From Isoetes taiwanensis (taxonomy: Eukaryota; Streptophyta; Lycopodiopsida; Isoetales; Isoetaceae), in contig JAJEKV010000211.1 in NCBI GenBank assembly GCA_021234155.1, forward strand, positions 930,001 to 994,000: a stretch of 64,000 nucleotides of DNA, written 5' to 3'. A model generated the notes under the pieces. The model was not told where the DNA came from. It made no database searches and saw nothing but the letters and a program-made list of their open reading frames with translations. This document shows, in pieces, positions 35,083 to 45,230 of this stretch; the first letter of the stretch is position 1; each line of letters starts with the position of its first letter. The translations under genes were made by a program, and so were the position numbers.

Positions 35083-36898
35083 ATGGCGTCCTCCGTCGGA
35101 GAGGCCACCCTTTCTCATCCCTCTCTTTACTCACCTTTAATCACACGACCGATTTTTCCTTCGCATCACAGAATCCATTTGAGCCCTTCTATTCAGTTTC
35201 CAACCCTTCACTTGTCCCTGCCCCTGTTAGTGAAAGCAAGAAAAAATGATAAACAGGAGGAGCTGGTTCAGGCAGAAAGTCCGTCTCCGAAGGGAGTAAG
35301 CCTGGAAATCAGGGCGGGTCAAGAGGCAGAAGAAGAAGAAGAGGTGGAGATTTCGTGGCTTCGGGGGCAAGTTGAAGACTTGGTTCAACTTACGAACACT
35401 GCTGTGAAATCTGTCCCCGGCCCTAGGGTTGGACAAAGTACTTTGCCATGGTTGCTGGCTGTTCCTTTAGCTTATCTCGGGCTTACGTTTGTTATTGCGG
35501 TTTACAAAACTGTGAAGAAGTACCGTTCTCCAAGAGCACAGAAAAAACGCCAGGCTAGTTCTCTCTTTTCTAGCTTTTCACTTCAAATGGCATTCTGTAA
35601 GATGTCTTACGTATGTAAGTTGGACTAGCTGTTTGAGGAAGCCTTTAAATTCCATAACCTAATCTTAGTTCTCTGCTCCTGCAATTGATCCATATGATCC
35701 TCTTAACACCATTTTTCTTAACAATTGAGTTTTTCTACCTAACCCATTGGATGGTCATGTATGACCATCTGTGCAGTTTATACCTTCTATAATTTTATGG
35801 AATGATTTCAGTATTTTTATGGCTATATCAATAAAGTTATACACCACAACTCTTTTATCAGTGTATTTATCTTATGGATGCTATTGTACCTGCAGATAGG
35901 GAAGAATGCCTTTCTTCCCTATCTGCAGGTACAATTTATCTATTTATCTTTTATCTATTTATCTTATGGATGCTATTGTACCTGCAGATAGGGAAGAATG
36001 CCTTTCTTGTGAAGACTTTAGATGAATATTTTCCTTCTAAGCGACATGAATTTGACATCAAAGCGCTTGCTTCATTAGAAAATCAGGTTAGTTTTATCAC
36101 GACGCTTTAATCTATTGCATGCAGAACACTTACGGCTCTTTGTATTGTTGCATAGTGCAAGTTTTCTAGCAGTGAGGTGCTTCGAAAGTACATACGATAT
36201 GGATTAAATGAACGGGCATTCACACCTGAGTTGGTTGCTGACTTTATTCATTTAAGAAAGGTCACAAGACTAACTGATGATGATGTTGGGGAAGTTCTGA
36301 AGGAAATATCACGTCGCATAGTGAAGGAAAAAGGTAGGTAATGCATTTTTCTGCTTAGAATATTAACCTATTTATTACTAGATGCAATTGCCTCCAAAGC
36401 ATCTAGTTTAAGTCTGATGTCCCTTTCTGTTTCTTCAATTGCTAATGCAGGGTATTTTGTCATGGATCTTCGCGGTTTTACTGAGAAAGGTGTAAAGACA
36501 AAGGCTGCTCTCCAGGCTCTAGTGAGCAAGTTGCTTTATTTGTCTGAGGCAAGTATAAATTCTGCTGGTCATGAGAATACAGTATTCCTAGCATGTTGTT
36601 GTATTCATATCTCTTACCAACATTCTCACCTTGTGTTTTCCCAGCTCAAGGAATTTTCGTCGCCTTCAGCTTCTGTGGGCATAAAGGAGATCTTTGGAAT
36701 TACTGAGTACGTCTGTTGACATCCTGTTCATTAGTACAAGTTGTAGATCATGTCTTGACACATGTTGTGTATGATTCCAGTGAAGACGCCAACACAATCC
36801 GCATTGAGACATTATCAGAGGTTTCTGATGTGGAGTCACTTGAGAAAATGATGGACGACATGTCTGATTCAGAAAGTGGCGATAAGAAAATTGATTGA
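35083..36898 (+). CDS. Predicted plastid membrane protein of unknown function, six exons
   Basis: The proposed CDS joins 35083-35553, 35988-36086, 36156-36333, 36451-36548, 36645-36706 and 36781-36898, giving about 341 residues. The first ~50 residues are rich in Ser, His, Pro and hydrophobics with few acids, like a chloroplast transit peptide. An acidic stretch (EAEEEEEVEISW) and one membrane helix (LPWLLAVPLAYLGLTFVI, about residue 130) follow, then a basic patch (KKYRSPRAQKKRQ). The soluble C-terminal half includes EVLRKYIRYGLNERAF, EVLKEISRRIVKEKG, GFTEKGVKTKAALQALVSKL and an acidic Ser/Asp end. Exon joins stay in frame. Exon 4 ends GAG before GCAAGT, a GC-AG intron. Exon 1 may end at CAG before GCTAGT (35553) or at TAC before GTATGT (35610, 19 residues longer). 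No enzyme motif is seen. It resembles uncharacterised conserved plant chloroplast proteins, but I cannot name the family. Confidence 0.82.
35864..36008 (+). repeat. Duplicated 3' splice region with perfect 24-bp-arm palindrome
   Basis: About 50 bp spanning the end of intron 1 and the start of exon 2 (TTATCTTATGGATGCTATTG through GAATGCCTTTCTT) occurs twice, at about 35864-35914 and about 35956-36008. Directly after the first copy is an exact reverse complement of part of it: arms 35883-35906 and 35912-35935 around a 5-base loop. Only the second copy continues into real exon 2. The first copy supplies a complete decoy acceptor and the palindrome creates an extra GCAG-GTAC junction. Confidence 0.93.
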
Positions 36899-36997
36899 AC
36901 AAAGGGAATCGAAGCAGGAAACCCATTTTTTTGTAAGCACAGTTTCAAGCTCTTCTTTTGTCCCTCCAAAAACAGCGAGTTGAGGGAATGATAAGTC

Positions 36998-37003
36998 AAT
37001 AAA
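36998..37003 (+). terminator. Putative polyadenylation signal AATAAA
   Basis: An exact AATAAA lies 100 bases after the stop codon of the six-exon gene, at a normal 3' UTR distance. Plant poly(A) signals are loose, so this is suggestive only. Confidence 0.45.
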
Positions 37004-37104
37004 GGATTGCACGGCGCATGCCAATCAATTTATGTTAAATATGAATAAATATTTTTTTTCAGTTCTTAATGCATTCCTGTCATAGAGAGAGGTTAACGAA
37101 ATAA

Positions 37105-37425
37105 AACGCTTCTGAGAGTAAGTAAATGGAGAGGCTTGTTATGTCCAAGGTCAGGATGCCTCTTGAAGTCTTAGCAATAAGTGGACTATTTAAGCAAGCT
37201 CTTGGATAAAAGGCTTTTGAGAGTAAGTGGGTGGAGAGGGCTTGTTATGACCGAGGTCAGGGTGCTTCTTGAAGTCTTGGCAATAGGTGGGCTATTTAAG
37301 CCAGCTCTTGGATAAAAGGCTTTTGAGAGTAAGTAAATGGAGAGGGCTTGTTATGACCAAGGTCAGGGTAGGGTGCCTCTTGAAGTCTTGGCAATAGGTG
37401 GACTATTTAAGCAAGCTCTTGGAAT
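37105..37425. repeat. Tandem repeat, three ~106-bp copies
   Basis: GAGAGTAAGT recurs at about 37113, 37219 and 37325, each copy continuing GGCTTGTTATG, CTCTTGAAGTCTT and CTATTTAAGC-AGCTCTTGGA. The third copy has an extra 6 bp (GTAGGG). It starts about 200 bp past the stop codon of the plastid-protein gene. Confidence 0.92.
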
Positions 37426-38150
37426 TGATAATTATACAGGTTGCTTTGCTCATTATTCTGGCACACTAGGATCTCAGTTATTAGTATCTATTACTTAACT
37501 ATTAGTATCTATTACTTAACTATCTAGACGTTAAGAATGAGTTGGGAATCTGTTATGGAGCATATACTCTAATTTATTTTATTTTCTTGTGACATGTGGG
37601 TATTGGCAATTCTTTGCATCTTTCAGGTGAGTTGTAGAAGAAGAGTAACTGGGCAATATCCAATTGCCATGCTCATCATTAGCATCCAAATACGTACTCT
37701 CCATTAACTTCTAACAATATAACATGCCATTACAACACCCGAATAAAGAAAAACTTCTTAGTTCTTAAGCACTTAGAAAAATCATGACTCACGAACCCTT
37801 GTTCGAAAGGGGCAAACCTTGTTTTAAGTGGTGTTGTGTAGCAGGGATAGGAATATTCCATTTGATTCTCAGGTTTATCATAAGGAGTCTAGGGAATTTG
37901 TGGTACATGGAACTCAGAGAGTAGATAGATTGGATTCCCACTATTGTGGTGCGCAACAATTGGTCTAACATGATGATCTAACATGATGAGTTATAGATGA
38001 TCTAACATGTGAACGAGCACCACAACCAGCAAATGATATGCTTGTATTTTAATCCATAGACAAAGGCTTACTTCCAACCACCAAAAGCCATTACGGGCTT
38101 GGCTCTTCAATTATATCTAAACAATGATGAATCTTCAATTATATCTAAAC
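37426..38150. other. No recognised gene
   Basis: AT-rich, with two short direct repeats: TATTAGTATCTATTACTTAA twice near 37480-37520 and CTTCAATTATATCTAAACAA twice near 38107-38152. No coding signature is seen. Confidence 0.6.
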
Positions 38151-38166
38151 AACGGCATTGAGTGCA

Positions 38167-39083
38167 TGCTCGTCCCATTCTAGAATGGCGATCCAGATGT
38201 CCGGATCGATGCGATTCTAGAATGGGACTCGCGAAGAAACCAACAAAACCGCCGACTACCGGAGAACTTCCTTACAAACTAGGATCGAGGGACGAAGGTC
38301 ACGGGGACGAGGCCAAAGGGCAGGAAGGATAGCAAGAAAGATCGCCAAATTGGCTAAACCCAAAAGGAAGAAGCCCCTCCCCGCCTCGGAAACAATTCAA
38401 AGAGAATAAAGGTGCTGGCGAGAGAAGAGGAAGCGATAGATAGGCTTCTCATTCATCTCGTGATTTTCTACAATAATTGGGGGAGTGGGTAGCCGCACAC
38501 ATCACGAACTACCCACCTAAAAATAAAAGGAAAATCCAATTATATCATTTGGACCCCAAAACAAATACAATGCTAATAGATGAGTGGTGATGTACTGCCG
38601 AAAGCTTATCACAGGGATTAAAAACCTAAGCCTTTTCGGGTTTTCGAGGAAAAACCCTAGTGATAAGCCTTCTAAGGGGGGCTTAGACAAACGTAAGGCA
38701 TAGAATCGCTCCCAAAACCCCGCATGGAGAAGTCGAAGCAGATGCCGCCGCCAACCCAGTACACGCACATCACCAACACAACAAGCGAGAAAACATACCA
38801 GAGAATAGCATCACCCGGTGGGTGAAAAGCATCACCCGGTAGCCGGGTGAAAAACATGATAAAGCAGAACTTGTACAAAATATAATAAACAAAGAAGGGG
38901 AGGGTGGGTTCAAAGAGAATAAAATGCCGAGAGAAGAGGAAGCCGATGAGACGTGGATGCGTAAACGCTGAAAAATAGCGAACTCCCAACCAAAAGCGGG
39001 CATGCGCAGCCGCGATGCATGCATGACATGCATGCTCGTCCCATTCTAGAATGGCGATCCGATGTCTCGGATCGATGCGATTA
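38167..39083. mobile_element. ~0.9-kb insertion with 16-bp target-site duplication and ~50-bp terminal direct repeats
   Basis: The 16-bp flank AACGGCATTGAGTGCA is present at 38151-38166 and at 39084-39099. Inside, both ends carry TGCTCGTCCCATTCTAGAAT, GGCGATCC and GGATCGATGCGATT in direct orientation (38167-38217 and 39033-39082). A long target duplication suggests target-primed insertion (LINE or SINE-like). The middle (about 38520-38700) resembles the 3' untranslated part of the LINE at 49.2 kb (ATTAAAAACC, GAGGAAAAACC, CCCAAA-CAAA). It has no intact coding frame. Confidence 0.75.
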
Positions 39084-39099
39084 AACGGCATTGAGTGCA

Positions 39100-39850
39100 A
39101 TCTGAGTGTGAAATTGTATTTGTTCATATATGATGAGCAACATTGTTAAGCTTATTGCTAGTACTGCTATGATATGGTGGGTATTTAGAATTGAGCATTA
39201 TCCCTCTATCATAGATGCAATTTAAGATAAACGTGCCACAATTTGGATAAAACTGTATCATAATAATCTAGGAATGCCCGACATAGTTCTGTCAAAATAT
39301 TGGATACAAAGTTGAAAATATTTTGTTTTCAATCATAAGAAACTATTGTCATAACTTAGTTATAACATTGTTTAAAAGTTGCTGTTATAATGCACCTAAA
39401 GTGCAACATGAACTTGACAAAAAGATGTCATTGCCTTAATAAAATATTTGACACTATGCCTTTGACACAATAAAACCATTTTGTATCAAGGTAGCAGTAT
39501 TCGTCATAAAGTTGTCACTACACTTATGTCTTGACACAAACGATGACACTATAACCCCTTCCTCTTGTATAGCTTAGAGATATCCACTTTGGGGAGGGCT
39601 TACAATGGATGGCAAATCGTATTCGGGATGCTTGATCTGAGATAAAGAAGGGAGGCTTCTTTTTATGTAACACGTAGTAGACTCTTGTCTCATGATGGCC
39701 ATGTCGATGCACAGGGAAGGAGAGGCTCCACAAATCATCGTGCAATTTAGGGTGAAGATGTTCGGGGAAGAGATGGAGCAAAGTAGGTGAGCTTGTCGGG
39801 TTTGATTTAGGAGCTACGGTGGATCTTGTATCACGTGATAAGGGGAGGGA
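39100..39850. other. No recognised gene
   Basis: AT-rich, unique-looking sequence. Minus-strand frame 39524-39781 has no family signature. Confidence 0.55.
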
Positions 39851-39869
39851 AAGAGAGACTTTTTGTCTT

Positions 39870-40208
39870 CTTACACCTCCACTATCCCACCTTCATCTAT
39901 CGATGTAGACCTCTACATTGGGATGCTACACATCGAGGTTGAGAGCTCTTCAATACCACCCATTTTCCATATTCCCGTTCCACCATTCACCCATTATACC
40001 ACCTCCCTTCCTGACTTCCTCCCTAGACCACCACCTCTTTCTATGTTTTCACGTGTCCTGCCTCCTTCCACGGCTCCCCTAGCTAGTCCACCTTCCCCTC
40101 CTCCCATCTTACCATTTCGCCCTTACTGCGTGCCTACCTTCCACACTTTCCTTCTAGGACGCCATCCCTTTCTATGTAAGCACATGTCCCACCACCACAG
40201 CCAACCCC

Positions 40209-40245
<37 letters not shown>

Positions 40246-40260
40246 CAACAATCCCTAGCT
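39870..40260. repeat. C/T-rich stretch ending in (CA)17 microsatellite
   Basis: The plus strand is rich in CCACC, CCTCC and CTTCC for about 340 bp, then carries about 17 uninterrupted CA dinucleotides at 40211-40244 followed by ACAACAACA. The Pro/Ser-rich frame here (39863-40258) follows from base composition. Confidence 0.8.
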
Positions 40261-40520
40261 AGTTCATCTAGCGGGCATTACATAGTCTGTGTATGCCATT
40301 TCCATACCCCCAAAGATCTGCACACTCCACCTCCCTCTCCATTCTCATAGTTCCTCTCCTATACCAGTCTCTCCGTAATCGCGCTATCTTTTACTTCGTG
40401 CACTGCGCTATCTTTTACTTCTTTGGCATACCCAGATGTTGCACCCTCTCCTACTAATCGATCATTTGGTGCATTATCTAGCTTTGCACGTCGTATCAGT
40501 GAGGAAACTTGGATTATCAC

Positions 40521-40829
40521 CTAGGACATCGTCGATAGAGGGGTGGACATGAGTTTTGACACATTGCACAATAGAAAAGTATGATGCTTCAGTAAAAACA
40601 TAACCTTCCCCTGAGGTGATTGAAGGAATAGGTGAATATGATCCAATGGAAGATCATAATCACCACTAGATGTTACATGATCTTGATCATCTAGGCCCTC
40701 AAAACCTGTGGCATTGTCGACATTCTCAAAAGCAAAATCACTCACAATTTCAAAATTATATAGAGACGAATCTATGGAAGAAGAAGAAGAAGAAGAAGAA
40801 GAGATATCTTCTTCAAGTGCCCCATACAT
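40521..40829 (-). CDS. Possible exon with serine run, unknown
   Basis: The minus strand reads ALEEDI, a 9-Ser run coded by a short GAA array (plus strand 40779-40803), then DSSLYNFEIVSDFAFENVDN and GLDDQDHVTSSGDYDLPLDH. The acidic composition after the Ser run looks coding, but there are no motifs and no clear splice partners. Confidence 0.3.
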   Translation of the reverse strand: MYGALEEDISSSSSSSSSIDSSLYNFEIVSDFAFENVDNATGFEGLDDQDHVTSSGDYDLPLDHIHLFLQSPQGKVMFLLKHHTFLLCNVSKLMSTPLSTMS

Positions 40830-41031
40830 GTGAGCTCCAAATCCTTTAGATAGATGACATCATCAAAGAAACAAAAGATGAAATCGTGGATGGAAGTATA
40901 CTTGAATGGATGAGTCGTGGATGAAGAGTATACTTGATGAAGAGCACACAATGGCAAATGGCTCAAAATGTGAGGTTTTATAAATATTAGATGGAGACTT
41001 CCTCTAGTTTCTTTGGAAGGGAGGTTTTCGT

Positions 41032-41165
41032 GAATTCAAAATTTAATTTAAATTCTATACTCGGGTGCACCTCAATGGACATGCTTTTAAGTGACTGGGA
41101 ATTCAAAATTTAATTTCAATTCTATAATCAGGTGCATCTCAATGGACATGCTTTTAAGTGACGAT
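41032..41165. repeat. Tandem repeat, two ~67-bp copies
   Basis: GAATTCAAAATTTAATTT and CTCAATGGACATGCTTTTAA occur twice in the same order, with a few substitutions between copies. It lies in non-coding AT-rich DNA. Confidence 0.92.
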
Positions 41166-41624
41166 GTGCAAATTAGTTACTGTTTTTTTTATATATATAT
41201 ACAAATCCCTTATTATTTAGGGACTGTATGAGACCGATTGCATCAGCAAACCTTTGTTATGTTTATATTCATTGAGATTTTGATAAAGAGTATAATGATA
41301 AAGAAGCAACAATCAAGAAGTAATAATATAATGGCAAGCAATCATATTATAGTCCAACCAAGTTGTGTACATGAAATGAAATTGCATGGCTAGGACTTTA
41401 CTAAACTTTGATAGGTGTTACCTAAGTCAGACTCAATTACTGAATTCAATGAAGATTCGTAAATTCTCTTAAACTCTAAGAGATGTCATGTTGAAAGCTT
41501 CTTGAAAAGCTTCATATCAATGGCATGTTTAGGACGAGCCACTATTCATAGGGATTAGATCTAAGACTTCGTGAAATTTTATTAGAATTTCCTATTCCTA
41601 GACTCCTATAGGGATTCCCCAAGA

Positions 41625-42120
41625 TTTTTTTTTATTTTATTTTTTTGAAGGACGACAATTTATTATCAAAGAAAATCAAGATACATACAAGGGACCTGTG
41701 ACATGGGACTCAAAACCAAGAGGACGAAATAGTCCACTAAGCAAAACCACCCATATACAGTATATAATCATACTTCTTGTGCCACCTTGAGGCATTTAAT
41801 GGCCTCATCATCATCAACATGATCTGCGACATCGAGATGATCATCAATAGACATCAAATTATCATGCCACTGAATAGTACGGGGTAGGATAGGCTCATGA
41901 GATGACATAACAGACTTCTTCCTCGCTGCCTTCTTCCAGTTGACCTGTTGCCATGATTCTTTAGCGCACTAAGGATTAGAACTATCAGCCATAACAATCT
42001 CAGAAGCATGAGAAGCAGAAGCAACAACGTGGAGAGTAGTAGGAACTACAGCTACAGTTGATGGTGCTAAGGACGACACCATATGCAACATTCCTTTGAC
42101 ATTGTCGTAGATTACCTAAA
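41625..42120 (-). mobile_element. 5'-truncated LINE-like 3' end with poly(A)
   Basis: Read on the minus strand, a coding trace (about 42116-41775) gives MVSSLAPSTVAVVPTTLHVV, one stop, then ESWQQVNWKKAARKKS, RTIQWHDNLMSIDDHLDVAD and DDDEAIKCLKVAQEV stop. A 3' UTR-like stretch follows, with AATAAATTGTCGTCC and then an A-rich tail (complement of 41627-41647, interrupted by T). A coding end, AATAAA and a poly(A) tail in this order indicate a retroposed copy, most likely a plant LINE 3' end. A processed pseudogene is the alternative. Confidence 0.55.
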
Positions 42121-43179
42121 CCCCATGTCTTTGAATTCCTACAAAGTTTAGAGGTACATATGAAGGAGAAAAATGAAATATGTACATTTCATGTTTGATA
42201 ATAATTGGAATTGTTCATGATAATAATTGGTAATTTGATTGGGGTTTATTATTCAGATGCTCGTCATGAGTGTGAGGGTTAGAAACATACGATATAAACT
42301 CTATTTGTATGCTATAGCTTAATGCATGAGTTATTACTTTTGCTTGGCATTTCCTTTGCTTTACCATTGAACACTCAATCATAAATCCCATGAAGCATAA
42401 ACCCTAGTTGATAATCCTAACACACTTAACTCTAATCACTAGCAAAATGTGCATAGATTAAAATAAAGACAAAATGGAGTTTAATCTGAGCAAAATGGGA
42501 TATAAATACCTAAACAGCCCACAAAAGAATTCAAACATTAGATTGAGAATGCAATCTCAAATAACAATCCGAATGAAGCTTGCCAAACAAAGTGCATGAC
42601 AATGCCAATTCTGCAACATGGATAATAGCAGTTAAATAAAAATAAATAAAAAACTTAGGGCCTAATCATAAGAATCTTTAGCTACATTGAGTTGTCCCTC
42701 TTCTTCAATAACATTATAATAACTGCATTCCAATCACATCTACTTAACACATGCAGAGCTATGCAACGGTACCCAATACCTATATACACCTCCTGCATCT
42801 TGATATATTCCATTAACATGGCAATTTCATCATGGTTTTATACGGCAGTAAAATATCTAAACACATAGTGATAGTATCATAGTGAAGCCCAACGTTGTAT
42901 CTGCAGAGAACTAAAACCAACTACACACACAAACAATCTTGACCATAAGAGAAACCTAGAACCTAAAACAAAGTACCTTCCAACACCTATCCCTCCATAT
43001 CTATCGGCTCTCCAGAAGTGCCTAGCAGGGAAACACCCTAAGCAAATTCGAACTCCATCAAAAATCTCTGATCGCTAGCACCTACTACACAAGCCAGACC
43101 TATCCTAGCTCAAAAGTATAAATGCATCATTGGTCTTCTAAAAGTGGTCTGTTGTTTGGGCATTGGCAGTCCTGGCATT
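42121..43179. other. No recognised gene
   Basis: AT-rich with only short frames. No repeat structure or mobile-element ends stand out. Confidence 0.55.
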
Positions 43180-44300
43180 GACATTATCGACAACGAAAGC
43201 ATGTTATAGCTCAACACTGTAACAGCTGTTACAAAAGACAGATGATTGGATGCGAAAGAGGATTTTGAAGTTATATGCAGAGATAGGTTCTCGAAGTCTG
43301 AACATTGAACATTGCATTTCCCTTGGGGCAATCTAATTTAATCGTATGTCCATTGTGATGTCTTTGATAGAATTAAATAAGAATAATTCTAAATTATAGG
43401 AAAGGACTATGCAAAAAGGACTAAGACTGATTCCATTTAGTCTCTTATTATGAAATGCTAAAAGCATTTTTAGATGGTAATCATGAACCCAAACAAAATT
43501 AACCTCAGAACTAATTACCTCCATAACCTTATTTGCAAAAATCCAAAGATCACTAAAACAGAAGAAAATATAGAAACAAACAACTCGCAAAATTGCCATT
43601 TATGCTAGATTAAAGGTTTTTCCTTTCAAAGACCAGAACTCTATGTTAAACATCTGCAAGAAAAGAGCACAACTAGCATATGGATACGCATAGTAAAAGC
43701 AAAAGAATGACAAATCCTATAAATTGCGGGATTGAAGGTCTATGCTTCACCGAAAGTATGGTATAGCTCAACACTGTTATACTTAGGTACTACGGAAGAG
43801 AGGTGATTGGACGCGAAAGAGGATTTTGAAGTTAATATGCAGAGATACCTTCTATAAGTCTGAACACTGAACTATGCATTTCCCGTGGGCATTCTAAATT
43901 AATCGTATGTCCACTGTGATGTCTTTGATAGAATCAAATAAGAATACTTGTAAATTATGGGGAATGACTATGCAAAAAGGACTCATGCCGGATTCTATTT
44001 GGTCTCTTCCTATGAAATGTTAAAAGCATTTTGAGATGGTAATCATGAACCCAAACAAAATTAATCTCAGGGCTCATTACCTCTATAACCTTATCCAAAG
44101 ATCATTAACACAGAAAAAAATATAAAAACAAACTTACGACTCACAAAATTACCATTTATGCTACATTGAACATTTTTCCGTTCAGAGATCAGAACTCTAT
44201 GCTAAACATCTGCAAGAAAAGAGCACAACTAGCATATGGCTACGAATAGTAAAAACAAAAGAATGACAAATCCTCTAAATTGTGGGATTGAAGGTATATT
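43180..44300. repeat. Tandem duplication, two ~558-bp copies
   Basis: The markers TATAGCTCAACACTG (43205 and 43762) and GAGCACAACTAGCATATGG (43663 and 44221) both repeat at about 557-558 bp, and the whole segment between them aligns. Copies differ by scattered substitutions and short indels, so the duplication is moderately old. No coding frame is conserved between copies. Confidence 0.92.
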
Positions 44301-45230
44301 TTCACCTGATATCAAGTAGGAACGCAAGCCAACAAACGAAAACGGGGAGAACCAGTATATGAGAGTGAGACCTTATATTCCTGCAAATAAGAAATTAGAC
44401 AACCATCAGCCTATGAAAATATAAATCAAGTGAATCTAAATCAAATAAAAGAATCTCTTTGATTGAAACAACAATTGAATCATCACTTGCAACTTGGGAA
44501 GTTGGAGTTTCATGAAGATAAGCTTTCAATGCATTTTTGTATCCACGAATAGTAATTAAATCATTTGTAACATGGCAAGGTCAGTCATGACTTGCAAGCA
44601 TAAAAATACCAGTTAGAGAAAAAAGATATGCTGGCACCCTGTAATCTAGGGTCGAACAGTCAAAATGCAAATCCACATAGAGTAATAAAAACAATGAATT
44701 GAGACATGAACCCTTGACTTGCTTAGAATAATGTCATCATGAATACAACTAGTTCTAGCCAGACAAAGTTATCCGCAGATAACCATCTAGGTGCACACTT
44801 TCCAGCTCTAAAAAAATTCTTTCCACTTAATTAGCAGTTCCAACTAACCTTAAAGTGATTGGTCAAACTCACCATTCCACATTAGGTTTATACATATTTT
44901 CATAAAAATACTCCTCACTAATCTTTGCAAATCATATATCAAATATACTTGAACCTTGAATTGCTAATGTTAGCACCTCATGATGAATAATAGAATATTT
45001 TCTTGGACTCCACATGGCCAATAATTGATACTTTTGTCCCAACTTTCACTGGTTGTAGAATAAATGTGTGAAGTATTTGTCTATCAGAATGCTAACTTTA
45101 AATACAATCGTACAATGTGAGCCTTTCAAGATGGATGTGTTTTATGGGGAGTCTATGTGTTGCATTGCAGATTCCACTTGTAATTTCCTTGTTAAAACAC
45201 TAATTATTTCATCACCCAACCAATTGGAAG
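44301..45230. other. No recognised gene
   Basis: AT-rich sequence left of the large inverted repeat. The plus-strand frame 45068-45358 crosses into the left arm and has no family signature. Confidence 0.5.

Noticed and set aside
35004-35249. Alternative upstream or overlapping start for the plastid-protein gene
   Set aside because: The other frame in this stretch does not continue into the later exons, while the ATG at 35083 gives a transit-peptide-like start in frame with all six exons.
39863-40258. 131-residue Pro/Ser-rich protein
   Set aside because: The frame comes from a C/T-rich stretch ending in a CA microsatellite, with no conserved motif.
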